DNA of 64,000 nucleotides from Trujillonella endophytica (GCF_019799905.1 NZ_JABGCI010000001.1:744001-808000); one strand, 5' to 3'; shown: positions 11,469-18,463, counted from the stretch's first letter. Notes: a model not told the origin generated them from the sequence alone. Made by a program: numbers and translations.

Positions 11469-12245
11469 GTGCGGTACGTGGCGGTGGGGGACAGCTTCAC
11501 CGAGGGGGTCGGGGACGAGCTGGGGGACGGCGCCGTCCGGGGGTGGGCCGACCTGGTCGCCGGCGGACTCGCCGCCGCCACCGAGGGGCCGGTCGCCTAC
11601 GCCAACCTCGCCGTCCGGGGCCGGCTGCTGGAGCCGATCGCGACCGAGCAGGTACCCGCGGCGCTCGCGCTCGACCCGGCACCCACGCTGCTGACCTTCA
11701 ACGGGGGCGGCAACGACATCATGCGGCCCGGCGTCGACCCGCGGCGGCTGCTGGAGCTCACCGAGCAGGCGGTACGCCGGGTGGTGGACGCCGGCGTGCG
11801 GCTGGTCCTGATCAGCGGGGCCGACCCGTCCGGCAGGCTGCCCTTCGGGCGGACGATGCGCCGGCGCGCCGCGCAGCTCACCGACGCCCTCGAGGAGCTG
11901 GCGGCGCGCCACGAGGTGACCTTCGTGAACGCCTTCGCCGACACCGAGCTCCACCGGGCCGCCTACTGGTCGCCCGACCGGCTCCACCTCGGGTCGGCCG
12001 GCCACCGCCGGGTCGCCTCCCTGGTGCTGGCGGCGCTCGACCACGACGTCGCCGCGGCTGCCGTCGACCCGGCGCCGGACGCGCCACGCCGCGCCCTGGC
12101 CGAGGCCCGCTACTACCGGGAGCACGTGCTGCCCTGGGTCGGCCGGCACCTGCGCGGCCGCTCGTCCGGGGACGCGCGCACCGGCAAGCACCTGGACTGG
12201 GTGGACGTCACGCCCGTGCCCGTGGACGCCGCGCCGCTGGCCTGA
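11469..12245 (+). CDS. SGNH/GDSL-family hydrolase
   Basis: Protein of 258 residues with the four SGNH blocks: VAVGDSFTEG (nucleophile serine near residue 9), NLAVRG (glycine block), FNGGGNDIMRPG (asparagine block) and DRLHLGSAGHR (Asp-x-x-His). The absence of a signal peptide suggests a cytoplasmic esterase or lipase-like enzyme; the substrate is unknown. The start is GTG at 11469 behind GGGAGGAGCG. It follows htpX by 45 bases and could share its transcript. The last 60 residues, after the hydrolase fold, include a Tyr/His/Lys-rich tail of unknown role. Confidence 0.88.
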   Translation: MRYVAVGDSFTEGVGDELGDGAVRGWADLVAGGLAAATEGPVAYANLAVRGRLLEPIATEQVPAALALDPAPTLLTFNGGGNDIMRPGVDPRRLLELTEQAVRRVVDAGVRLVLISGADPSGRLPFGRTMRRRAAQLTDALEELAARHEVTFVNAFADTELHRAAYWSPDRLHLGSAGHRRVASLVLAALDHDVAAAAVDPAPDAPRRALAEARYYREHVLPWVGRHLRGRSSGDARTGKHLDWVDVTPVPVDAAPLA

Positions 12246-12246
12246 C

Positions 12247-12276
12247 CCGGTGGGTCCCCGTCCGGGCACCCACCGG
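12247..12276. terminator. Bidirectional hairpin between the SGNH gene and yajQ
   Basis: A 9-bp inverted repeat, CCGGTGGGT with ACCCACCGG and a 12-base loop, fills the space between the two convergent stops and could end transcription from both sides. Confidence 0.6.
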
Positions 12277-12283
12277 CGGGGGG

Positions 12284-12775
12284 TCAGCGGTAGTTGTCGA
12301 ACTGCAGCGCCACGTCGAGGTCGGCGCCGCGCAGCAGCTGCTGCACCGCCTGCAGGTCGTCGCGCTTCTTGCCGGTCACCCGCAGCTGGTCGCCCTGGAT
12401 CTGCGCCTGGACGCCCTTGGGGCCCTCGTCCCGGATCATCTTGGCGATCTTCTTGGCGACGTCGGACTCGATGCCCTGCTTGATCCGCGCCGAGATCTTG
12501 TACGACTTGCCCGAGGACTGCGGCTCGTCGGCGTCGAGGACCTTCAGCGAGATGTTCCGCTTGATCAGCTTCTCCTTGAACACCTCCAGGGCGGCGCTGA
12601 CCCGCTCCTCGGTGTCGGCGGTGAGGGTGACCCCCTCCTCGCCGGCCCAGGCGATGGAGGCGTTGGTGCCGCGGAAGTCGAAGCGCTGGGACAACTCCTT
12701 CCCCGCCTGGTTGAGTGCGTTGTCGACCTCCTGGCGGTCGACCTTGCTGACGACGTCGAAGGACGAGTCGGCCAC
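12284..12775 (-). CDS. yajQ: YajQ-family nucleotide-binding protein
   Basis: Protein of 163 residues, the usual family length, beginning [20 protein letters not shown] and ending in [11 protein letters not shown], both typical of YajQ. The family has two ferredoxin-like domains and binds nucleic acid or nucleotides; a Xanthomonas member binds cyclic di-GMP. The start is GTG at 12775 with GGAGGAAGGAGGGG just upstream. The open frame continues into the tRNA-Tyr region but that extension is not family-like. A GGDEF/EAL gene 1.3 kb away makes a cyclic di-GMP connection worth testing, although the two are not in one operon. Confidence 0.93.
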   Translation of the reverse strand: MADSSFDVVSKVDRQEVDNALNQAGKELSQRFDFRGTNASIAWAGEEGVTLTADTEERVSAALEVFKEKLIKRNISLKVLDADEPQSSGKSYKISARIKQGIESDVAKKIAKMIRDEGPKGVQAQIQGDQLRVTGKKRDDLQAVQQLLRGADLDVALQFDNYR

Positions 12776-12844
12776 GTCCCCTCCTTCCTCCTGCGGGTGC
12801 GCCGTCGGCCGGTGGGGTCCGGCGGACGGGCGCGGCCCGTCTTG

Positions 12845-12850
12845 TAGTCT
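12845..12850 (+). promoter_or_regulatory. -10 element of tRNA-Tyr
   Basis: TAGTCT lies 17 bases before the mature tRNA 5' end, a spacing that fits a stable-RNA promoter. No clear -35 hexamer is visible. Confidence 0.5.
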
Positions 12851-12867
12851 CTTCCCGGTACCACCAC

Positions 12868-12949
12868 GGCGGGTTGCCCGAGTGGCCAATGGGAGCGGAC
12901 TGTAAATCCGTCGGCTTAGCCTACGAAGGTTCGAATCCTTCACCCGCCA
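12868..12949 (+). tRNA. tRNA-Tyr (GTA)
   Basis: 82-nt class II tRNA. The acceptor stem GGCGGGT pairs with ACCCGCC, the discriminator is A at 12949, and CCA is not encoded. The anticodon loop CTGTAAA has GTA at 12902-12904. A long variable arm lies between the anticodon arm and the T arm (GGTTCGAATCC), as expected for bacterial tRNA-Tyr. Confidence 0.97.
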
Positions 12950-12960
12950 CCGGTACGTCA

Positions 12961-12990
12961 ACGGCCCCCGACCTCCAGGTCGGGGGCCGT
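12961..12990. terminator. Perfect palindromic terminator between tRNA-Tyr and the TadE-like gene
   Basis: A 14-bp arm at 12961-12974 repeats exactly inverted at 12977-12990, with only two bases between. It begins 11 bases after tRNA-Tyr and 26 bases after the convergent TadE-like stop, so it can serve both directions. Confidence 0.8.
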
Positions 12991-13016
12991 TCGCCTTCCC
13001 CGGCCCGGTCGCCCGC

Positions 13017-13454
13017 TCAGGGGACGGTCGGCGCCCGGGCACCGGCGACCGCGGTGCGCTCCAGCGGCCGGCCGCCCAGGAAGAGCCAGCCGAAGGCGAT
13101 GTCCACCTGCCGGGTGCAGCGCACCGTGACCTCCGTGCCGTCGGTCTCGGCGGACCAGGAGTCCAGCTCGTCGCCGCCGGTGGCGAGCGAGTCGGCGACC
13201 GCGGCCTGCGCGCCGGCCCGGGTCAGCGGCAGCGCGCCGCCGTCGATCCCGGCGGTGTAGACGACGGCCTCGTCGGCCTGGTTCGCCGCGGCCAGGGCGG
13301 CCGCGTCGCACACCGCCTGGACCTCCTGCTGCTCGAGGAACGCGTCCGAGGCGGCGACGGCGCCCAGGGCCATGAGCGCGGCGACGAGCCAGCAGACGAG
13401 GACGAGAGGCAGCGACGACCCGCGTTCGGACGTCGACCGGTCAGTCTCCCGCAC
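13017..13454 (-). CDS. TadE/TadG-like pilus-assembly family protein
   Basis: Small secreted or membrane protein of 145 residues. After a short charged leader (ERGSS), a single hydrophobic helix [19 protein letters not shown] is followed by the motif [19 protein letters not shown]. This class III signal-like helix plus an Asp/Ala-rich segment is the hallmark of the TadE/TadG-like proteins (Rv3654c type). The start is GTG at 13454; the frame stays open upstream but without family character, and the ribosome-binding site is weak. No other tad or type II/IV secretion genes are in the window, so its partner system must lie elsewhere. It may also be a stand-alone pseudopilin-like protein. Confidence 0.75.
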   Translation of the reverse strand: MRETDRSTSERGSSLPLVLVCWLVAALMALGAVAASDAFLEQQEVQAVCDAAALAAANQADEAVVYTAGIDGGALPLTRAGAQAAVADSLATGGDELDSWSAETDGTEVTVRCTRQVDIAFGWLFLGGRPLERTAVAGARAPTVP

Positions 13455-13809
13455 GCCGCGGAGGGTAGATCGCCGTCCACGGCCTGTGGACGCCGCTGGG
13501 GACGGGTGTGGACGGGTGTGGACGGCGTCAGCCGATCTGCGGCCGGCCAGGGGGGCGCCTGTGGACGGCGCGCCAGATCCCAAAGACCCCGTTCGCCCCA
13601 CGATCGGGTGACCGAGCAGCGATCTTGTGTGACACACCGTGACGACATAACGGTTCGTCACGCTGTCGTGATCGTCGGTGCTTGCCCCGAACGAGTGACG
13701 GGAAGCAATGTCCCGGGTGCGGTCCGTACACCGAATGACGCTCTGTCCCCGCGCCCCGGGTGCCAGCCCGCATCGAAGAGAGCCAGTTCTTCATGCCTGA
13801 GGAGGCGTC
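13455..13809. promoter_or_regulatory. 355-base gene-free region upstream of the GTQWGR ORF
   Basis: No credible coding sequence is present on either strand. Four direct copies of TGTGGAC start at 13485, 13507, 13517 and 13560 and partly match actinobacterial DnaA boxes (core of TTGTCCACA, read inverted). GTGTG-A-CACAC lies at 13627-13637. A perfect 8-bp inverted repeat CGTGACGA-N9-TCGTCACG occupies 13638-13662. About 145 bases then lead to the ribosome-binding site of the small ORF at 13810, enough room for a structured 5' leader. The promoters of both flanking genes should be here. Confidence 0.55.
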
Positions 13810-13926
13810 ATGAGCAGCACGGTCACGACTCGCGGTACGCAGTGGGGTCGCGGGACCCAGTGGGGTCGCGGTACGCAGTGGGGTCGCGGGACCCAGTGGG
13901 GTCGCGGCACCCAGTGGGGCCGCTGA
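13810..13926 (+). CDS. 38-residue protein of five GTQWGR repeats
   Basis: The ORF begins with ATG behind GAGGAGG (13799-13805) and encodes MSSTVTTR followed by exactly five copies of GTQWGR and a stop. At DNA level units 1-2 and 3-4 are identical 36-base blocks, and unit 5 differs at three sites. All differences among the five units fall in third positions and are synonymous (GGT/GGG/GGC, ACG/ACC), which argues for selection on the peptide. A 10-bp hairpin follows at 13936. I do not recognise a family. The peptide is small, basic and Trp-rich, with no signal or membrane segment. Options are a regulatory or leader peptide, a nucleic-acid or membrane-binding peptide, or a repeat-core precursor peptide. 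The next gene, a GGDEF/EAL protein, starts 127 bases downstream. Confidence 0.7.
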   Translation: MSSTVTTRGTQWGRGTQWGRGTQWGRGTQWGRGTQWGR

Positions 13927-13935
13927 CCTGAGGCC

Positions 13936-13964
13936 GGGGGCAGCCCGGGGAACCGGCTGCCCCC
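13936..13964 (+). terminator. Hairpin after the GTQWGR ORF
   Basis: GGGGGCAGCC (13936-13945) pairs with GGCTGCCCCC (13955-13964) around a nine-base loop, 10 bases beyond the stop. The stem is stable but only TCCTTC follows, so termination may be partial. Confidence 0.6.
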
Positions 13965-14053
13965 TCCTTCGGGTGGGGTGGTGTCGCGCGCGGCGCGGAC
14001 CACCCCCGTCAGACTGTTAGCCTCGCGCCGCCTTCTTCCCCATCTCGAGAGCG

Positions 14054-16600
14054 GTGGCCGTGGCCGATCGTGCGACGAGCGCGGCCCTCTCCTGGCCGTC
14101 GCTCCGACGACCCGGCGTCGCCGCGCTGGCCGGCATCCCCCTGGCCGCGCCGTTCCTCTTCCACCTCGCCGACGACGCGGCCCGCAGCGTGTCCCCGTGG
14201 GAGGTCCTGGGTCTCTGCCTGGCCTTCTTCGCCGCCGAGTCGATCCGCCTCACCATCGAGGTGCGGTCGCACACCTTCCAGTGCTCCGGCAGCGAGACGG
14301 TCCTGGTCCTCGCGCTGGTCGAGGTCGGCGGCCTCTGGACCGCCTTCGCGTGGGCGGCCGCGCTGACCGTGCTCTACGCCCGGCAGCGCCTGGCGCTGCC
14401 GAAGACGGTCTTCAACGTCGCGGTGTCCGTCGTGCAGGTCGGGGTCGCCGTCCTGCTCCTCGAGGTCCTCCCGGTGGGGTCGCTGACCGACCCGGTCACC
14501 TGGTTCTGCTACCTCCTGGCGGTCCTGCCGGCCGCCGCCGTGGGCACGCTGCTCATCGTCGGGGCGATCACCCTCACCCAGGGCTATCCCGGTCACGCGA
14601 TGCTGACCCAGCTCTTCGTCCCTGCCCTCGTGGTCTACCCGGTCTCCGTCGTCGTCGGCCTGGTCACCGCGCTGCTGGTCGACCGGACGGCGTGGGCGTG
14701 GCTGCTCCTCGTCCCGGTCCTGCTGGTGCTCGGGCTGCTCTACCGCCGGTTCGCGCTCGTGACGCGGGAGCGGGAGAGCCTCGAGCGGGTCTACGACTTC
14801 GCCCGCCGGGTGGAGAGCCTGAGCCAGGACGACACCGGCACCCGCGAGCTCGTCGCCGCGGTCCGCGAGCTCCTCAACGCCGAGCGCGTGGCGCTGTGGC
14901 TGCCGCCCTACCTGGACGAGGGGCCCCGGCTCGTCGTCGACGCGGAGGACGGCGCCGCCTGGTACGACGGCCCCGGTGACCCCGAGGACCTGGTGCGCCG
15001 CCGGGCCGTGGCGCCCGGTGTCGACGGTCCGGTCCTCCTGTCCGCCGTCCGGGCCGACCCGGCCGAACTCGCGGCCCTCGCGCGGCGGGGCGCCGTGGAG
15101 GTGCTCGGCGCGCCGATCACGACCGCGGCCGGCGAGCCGGGCTACCTGGAGGTCTGCGACCGGCGGGCCGACACCGTCAACTTCGCCGCCGGCGACCGTG
15201 CCGCGCTGGAGTCGATGCTCACCCACGTCAACGCGGCCATCCGGCAGCAGCAGCTGCTGGTCCAGATCCGCTACGACGCCGACCACGACCGGCTCACCGG
15301 CCTGCCCAACCGGCAGCGGCTGGTCGCCGAGATCGACGAGCTGCTGGGCAGCGACCCGGCCTCCACCCGCGCCGGGCTGATCCTGGCCTCCCTGGCCAAC
15401 CACACCGAGATCGTCGACACGCTGGGGCACGCGGCCAGCGACGAGCTCCTGCTGGTGACGGCGGGCCTGCTGCGCGAGCACGCCCCCGCGCAGGCCGTCC
15501 TGGCCCGCATGGAGGGCGAGCAGTTCGCCGTCCTGCTGCCCGGGCTGTCCCTGGCCGCGACCGAGCGGGCCGCCCGACGGCTGCGCGAGGCGACCTCCAC
15601 GCGGGCGCGGGTGGCCGGGCTGGACCTCGAGGTCTCGCTCACCATCGGCGTCGCCGCGGCCCCCGTGCACGGGACCGACTCCGGGACGCTGATGCAGCGG
15701 GCCGACGTCGCGCTGCTCGCCGGTGCCGCCGGGAAGGGCGTCGCCAGCTACCACCCGGTCCTCGACCAGCAGAGCCTGCGCCGGCTCCAGCTGGGCACGG
15801 AGATCGAGCAGGCCATGGCCGAGGGCCAGATCACCGTGGTGTTCCAGCCGATCATCGACGCCCGGACCTCCGACATCGTGTCCGTGGAGACGCTCGTGCG
15901 GTGGGCCCACCCGCGCTACGGCGCCGTGGCGCCGGACGAGTTCATCCACCTCGCCGAGCAGATCGGCCGGATCGGGGCGCTGACCGACCACGTCCTCGAC
16001 CTCGCGCTGATCCGCTGCCGCAAGTGGCTGGACCAGGACATCTCGCTGTCGGTCTCGGTGAACCTCTCCGCCCGGTGCCTGACCGAGCCGGACCTCGTCG
16101 AGCGGGTGGAGCGCGCCCTGCGGCGGCACGGCGTGCCCGGCGAGCTGCTCATCCTCGAGCTCACCGAGGGCAGCGTGATCGACGACTCCGTCCGCAGCAG
16201 CACCGTCCTCGCCGACCTGCACGCCCTCGGGCTGCGGCTGTCGATGGACGACTTCGGCACGGGCTACTCGTCGCTGTCGCAGCTGCGCCAGCTGCCGATC
16301 GACGAGGTCAAGATCGACAAGTCATTCGTGCTCGGCATGTCCACCAGCCAGGGCGAGTCCTTCATCGCCCGGTCGATCATCGAGTTGGCGCACAACCTCG
16401 GCCTGCGGGTGGTCGCCGAGGGCGTGGAGGACGAGCTCACGCGCAACGCCCTCGCCGAGATGGGCTGCGACAAGCTGCAGGGCTTCCTGGTCAGCCGCCC
16501 GCTGCCCGACGACCGGCTGGAGGGCTGGCTGCTCGCCCGTGCCGGCGTGCGCTCGGCGGCTCCCGGGGCGACGCACCGCCGGCTGTTCGTCCGGGCCTGA
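14054..16600 (+). CDS. Membrane GGDEF/EAL cyclic di-GMP protein with degenerate GGDEF
   Basis: Protein of 848 residues. Residues about 18-235 are hydrophobic with several membrane helices. A GAF-like region follows (about 255-400), then a GGDEF domain (YDADHDRLTGLPNR near residue 406) and an EAL domain (about 585-830). The GGDEF signature reads MEGEQF, so cyclase activity is unlikely. The EAL domain keeps its metal and catalytic residues: ETLVRW (E612), NLSARC, ELTEG, DDFGTGYSS, KIDKSFV, EGVE and QGF. It therefore probably hydrolyses cyclic di-GMP. The start is GTG at 14054, with GTG at 14060 as an alternative; the ribosome-binding site is weak. A TTAGCCT -10-like sequence near 14018 suggests its own promoter. 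It is preceded by the GTQWGR ORF and followed by a palindromic element. Confidence 0.93.
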   Translation: MAVADRATSAALSWPSLRRPGVAALAGIPLAAPFLFHLADDAARSVSPWEVLGLCLAFFAAESIRLTIEVRSHTFQCSGSETVLVLALVEVGGLWTAFAWAAALTVLYARQRLALPKTVFNVAVSVVQVGVAVLLLEVLPVGSLTDPVTWFCYLLAVLPAAAVGTLLIVGAITLTQGYPGHAMLTQLFVPALVVYPVSVVVGLVTALLVDRTAWAWLLLVPVLLVLGLLYRRFALVTRERESLERVYDFARRVESLSQDDTGTRELVAAVRELLNAERVALWLPPYLDEGPRLVVDAEDGAAWYDGPGDPEDLVRRRAVAPGVDGPVLLSAVRADPAELAALARRGAVEVLGAPITTAAGEPGYLEVCDRRADTVNFAAGDRAALESMLTHVNAAIRQQQLLVQIRYDADHDRLTGLPNRQRLVAEIDELLGSDPASTRAGLILASLANHTEIVDTLGHAASDELLLVTAGLLREHAPAQAVLARMEGEQFAVLLPGLSLAATERAARRLREATSTRARVAGLDLEVSLTIGVAAAPVHGTDSGTLMQRADVALLAGAAGKGVASYHPVLDQQSLRRLQLGTEIEQAMAEGQITVVFQPIIDARTSDIVSVETLVRWAHPRYGAVAPDEFIHLAEQIGRIGALTDHVLDLALIRCRKWLDQDISLSVSVNLSARCLTEPDLVERVERALRRHGVPGELLILELTEGSVIDDSVRSSTVLADLHALGLRLSMDDFGTGYSSLSQLRQLPIDEVKIDKSFVLGMSTSQGESFIARSIIELAHNLGLRVVAEGVEDELTRNALAEMGCDKLQGFLVSRPLPDDRLEGWLLARAGVRSAAPGATHRRLFVRA

Positions 16601-16601
16601 G

Positions 16602-16660
16602 GAAGGACCTCCCTGCCCCCACCGCTCGCAGGCTCGCGGCGGGCCCCTGCAGGGAGGCCG
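16602..16660. repeat. Two-tier palindromic element, copy 1 (likely terminator)
   Basis: Starts one base after the GGDEF/EAL stop with GAAGGACC. The outer stem CCTCCCTGC/GCAGGGAGG (16608-16616 with 16649-16657) encloses an inner stem CCC-A-CCGC/GCGG-C-GGG, and a five-base bulge CCCCT sits on the right side. Copy 3 after rpsN has the same design, including the A-C mismatch, and copy 2 after rpoB has the same start. The position suggests that it ends transcription before tRNA-Thr. Confidence 0.7.
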
Positions 16661-16671
16661 AACGGGTCAGG

Positions 16672-16677
16672 TAGAGT
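16672..16677 (+). promoter_or_regulatory. -10 element of the tRNA-Thr/tRNA-Met/rpmG unit
   Basis: TAGAGT ends 20 bases before the tRNA-Thr 5' end. No convincing -35 hexamer is visible. Confidence 0.45.
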
Positions 16678-16697
16678 TCTCCACGCCCACGCGGCAC

Positions 16698-16770
16698 GCC
16701 CCTTTAGCTCAGTCGGCAGAGCGTCTCCATGGTAAGGAGAAGGTCTACGGTTCGATTCCGTAAAGGGGCT
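16698..16770 (+). tRNA. tRNA-Thr (GGT)
   Basis: 73-nt cloverleaf. The acceptor GCCCCTT pairs with AAGGGGC and the discriminator is T at 16770. The anticodon stem TCTCC/GGAGA closes loop ATGGTAA with GGT at 16731-16733. The T arm has GGTTCGATTCC. CCA is not encoded. The thrT-metT-rpmG order matches mycobacteria. Confidence 0.97.
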
Positions 16771-16825
16771 CGTAGCAATCAGTGACCACCGGTCCGGTCG
16801 TGAGACCGGACCGCACGGTCATCCC

Positions 16826-16899
16826 GGCGGTGTAGCTCAGCCTGGTAGAGCAAGCGGCTCATAATCGCTGTGTCACCGGTTCAAGTCCGGTCACCGCTA
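16826..16899 (+). tRNA. tRNA-Met (CAT), elongator type
   Basis: 74-nt cloverleaf with G1-U72 wobble in the acceptor stem (GGCGGTG with CACCGCT) and anticodon CAT at 16860-16862 in loop CTCATAA. The anticodon stem lacks the three G-C pairs of initiator tRNA, and the position between tRNA-Thr and rpmG equals metT of M. tuberculosis. A lysidine-modified tRNA-Ile is possible but less likely. Confidence 0.92.
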
Positions 16900-16996
16900 C
16901 TCATGACGGACCCCGTCGCCGGGGTCCGTCGTCGTGCGAGCACCCTGCTCGCACCCGGGCCCGACGGCCCGCCCGACAAGGCTGGGAGAGCACCCC

Positions 16997-17161
16997 ATGG
17001 CAGCCACCGACGTCCGTCCGAAGATCACCCTGGCCTGCCAGGAGTGCAAGAACCGCAACTACATCACCCGCAAGAACCGGCGCAACGACCCCGACCGGCT
17101 CGAGCTGAAGAAGTACTGCCCGCACGACCGCAAGCACACCGTGCACCGCGAGACGCGCTGA
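16997..17161 (+). CDS. rpmG: 50S ribosomal protein L33
   Basis: 54-residue L33 of the zinc-ribbon lineage; a structural protein of the large subunit near the exit site. [20 protein letters not shown] and the C-terminal HRETR are typical. The first CxxC pair (C14, C17) and C41 are kept, but the fourth ligand position is aspartate (CPHD instead of CPxC), so the zinc site is incomplete. The start ATG at 16997 follows GGGAGAG; the open frame extends upstream into the tRNA-Met spacer without family character. It lies at the head of the MaoC gene pair. Confidence 0.95.
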   Translation: MAATDVRPKITLACQECKNRNYITRKNRRNDPDRLELKKYCPHDRKHTVHRETR

Positions 17162-17197
17162 CCGGGTAGTACCGAGCACTGCCGGAGGGCGGGGAGC

Positions 17198-17644
17198 ATG
17201 GCGCTGGACGCAGGACTGGTCGGGCGCAGCTACCCGCCCTCTGCCGTGTACGAGGTGGGACGGGCCAAGATCGCCGAGTTCGCCGCCGCCCTCGGGTCCA
17301 CCGACCCGGTCCACCTCGACACGGAGGCGGCCCGCGCGGCCGGCCACCCGGACGTGATCGCCCCGCCCACCTTCGCGATCGCGCTGACCCTCTCGGCCGC
17401 CGGCGTCGTGGTCGAGGACCCGGACGTCGACCTGGACTACAGCCGGGTGGTGCACGGCGAGCAGCGGTTCGTCCACCACCGGCCGATCCGCGCGGGGGAC
17501 CGGCTGGTCGCCACCCCCACCATCGAGGCGGTGCGCACCGTCGCGGGCAACGACCTGCTGACCACCCGGGTCGACGTCGCCACCGAGGACGGCGAGCCGG
17601 TGTGCTCGGCCACCTCCATGCTCGTCGCCCGGGGTGCCGCGTGA
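17198..17644 (+). CDS. hadA: MaoC N-terminal type dehydratase subunit (HadA-like)
   Basis: 148-residue hot-dog protein. LVGRSYPPSAVYEVGRAKIAEF at the start and PTFAIALTL in the middle match the non-catalytic FAS1-type dehydratase subunit of mycobacterial HadA. It is expected to pair with the catalytic subunit encoded next, dehydrating 3-hydroxyacyl-ACP or -CoA. The start ATG at 17198 has GGAGGGCGGGG upstream, and its stop overlaps the next start (GTGA). The location between rpmG and tRNA-Trp equals the hadABC locus of M. tuberculosis, but this organism need not make mycolates, so the substrate is open. Confidence 0.87.
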   Translation: MALDAGLVGRSYPPSAVYEVGRAKIAEFAAALGSTDPVHLDTEAARAAGHPDVIAPPTFAIALTLSAAGVVVEDPDVDLDYSRVVHGEQRFVHHRPIRAGDRLVATPTIEAVRTVAGNDLLTTRVDVATEDGEPVCSATSMLVARGAA

Positions 17645-18069
17645 CCGCCCGGGTGCGCGCCGCGGACGTCGCCGTCGGCACCGAACTGCCGGAGCGCGTG
17701 TACCCCGTGACCCGCGCCGACCTCGTCCGCTACGCCGGGGCCTCGGGCGACCTCAACCCGATCCACTGGAGCGACCGGGTGGCCACGTCGGTCGGGCTGC
17801 CCGGCGTCATCGCGCACGGGATGCTGACGATGGGCCTGGCCGGCCGCGCCGTCAGCGACTGGGCCGGCGACCCGGCCGCCCTCGTCGAGTACCAGGTCCG
17901 CTTCGGCCGCCCCGTCGTCGTCCCCGACGACGACACCGGCGCGGAGGTCACCGTGCGCGGGCGGGTGGCCGCCGTCCTCGACGAGGGACGGGTCCGGGTG
18001 GACCTGACGGTGACCAGCGGCGGGGAGAAGGTCCTCTCCCTCGCCCGCGCCGTCGTCCGCCTGGGCTGA
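17641..18069 (+). CDS. hadB: MaoC-like (R)-specific hydratase/dehydratase (HadB-like)
   Basis: 142-residue hot-dog protein carrying the catalytic hydratase-2 motif: YAGASGDLNPIHWSD with Asp and His, then GVIAHGMLTMGLAG. This is the active partner of the preceding protein. The start GTG at 17641 overlaps the hadA stop by four bases. The frame continues upstream in hadA but without similarity. M. tuberculosis has a third gene, hadC, at this point; here 321 gene-free bases lead to tRNA-Trp. Confidence 0.88.
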   Translation: MTARVRAADVAVGTELPERVYPVTRADLVRYAGASGDLNPIHWSDRVATSVGLPGVIAHGMLTMGLAGRAVSDWAGDPAALVEYQVRFGRPVVVPDDDTGAEVTVRGRVAAVLDEGRVRVDLTVTSGGEKVLSLARAVVRLG

Positions 18070-18390
18070 GGCCCCGGCGCCGGTCGGTCCCGGCCCAGGC
18101 GCACGTGCGCGACGACCTGCCCACGGCGGACAGCCGCTCGCCGTCGCCCAGGAGCACGGGACGACGGCGACCCGATCTCGTCGAGCAGGCCCGCCGGCAG
18201 GTCCTGCCGGACCGGTCGGCGGAGGATCCGGGTCGGGGCGTCCGTCCGGCGTCCCCGCGGTCTGAGTACACTCGACGTCCTGGGGTGTTCGACCCCGCCA
18301 CCGGCGTGCCCCGGATCCCCTCGGGGAACCGGTGCCCGCGCGAGGCGAGGCGTCCCCCGGGCCCAGCTCAGGGCAGCCGTCCCGGGCACT
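18070..18390. other. 321-base gene-free spacer between hadB and tRNA-Trp
   Basis: No supported coding sequence is seen on either strand and no trace of a hadC-like gene could be read by eye. A -10-like TACACT lies at 18267-18272 and probably drives tRNA-Trp, secE and nusG. Short inverted repeats such as GCCGGCAGG/CCTGCCGG occur near 18190-18215. Confidence 0.6.
18267..18272 (+). promoter_or_regulatory. -10 element before tRNA-Trp/secE/nusG
   Basis: TACACT in the context TGAGTACACTCG is a good actinobacterial -10, about 118 bases before tRNA-Trp. No clear -35 is seen. Confidence 0.45.

Positions 18391-18463
<73 letters not shown>

Noticed and set aside
12776..13042. N-terminal extension of yajQ through the tRNA-Tyr gene
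   Set aside because: The frame is open but overlaps the tRNA on the other strand, and the family start is at 12775 with a strong ribosome-binding site.
13528..13794. 88-codon minus-strand frame in the gap before the GTQWGR ORF
   Set aside because: No ribosome-binding site, no family, and it covers conserved-looking dyads; more likely regulatory DNA.
13810..13926. The GTQWGR ORF as a simple tryptophan attenuator leader
   Set aside because: Trp codons are evenly spread rather than in tandem, the downstream gene is not for tryptophan synthesis, and synonymous changes point to selection on the whole hexapeptide.
13801..13926. The repeat region as a CRISPR-like array
   Set aside because: Repeats are contiguous 18-base units without spacers and are in frame in an ORF; no cas genes are present.
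16826..16899. tRNA with CAT anticodon as initiator tRNA
   Set aside because: It lacks the GGG/CCC anticodon stem of initiator tRNA, and the position matches elongator metT.
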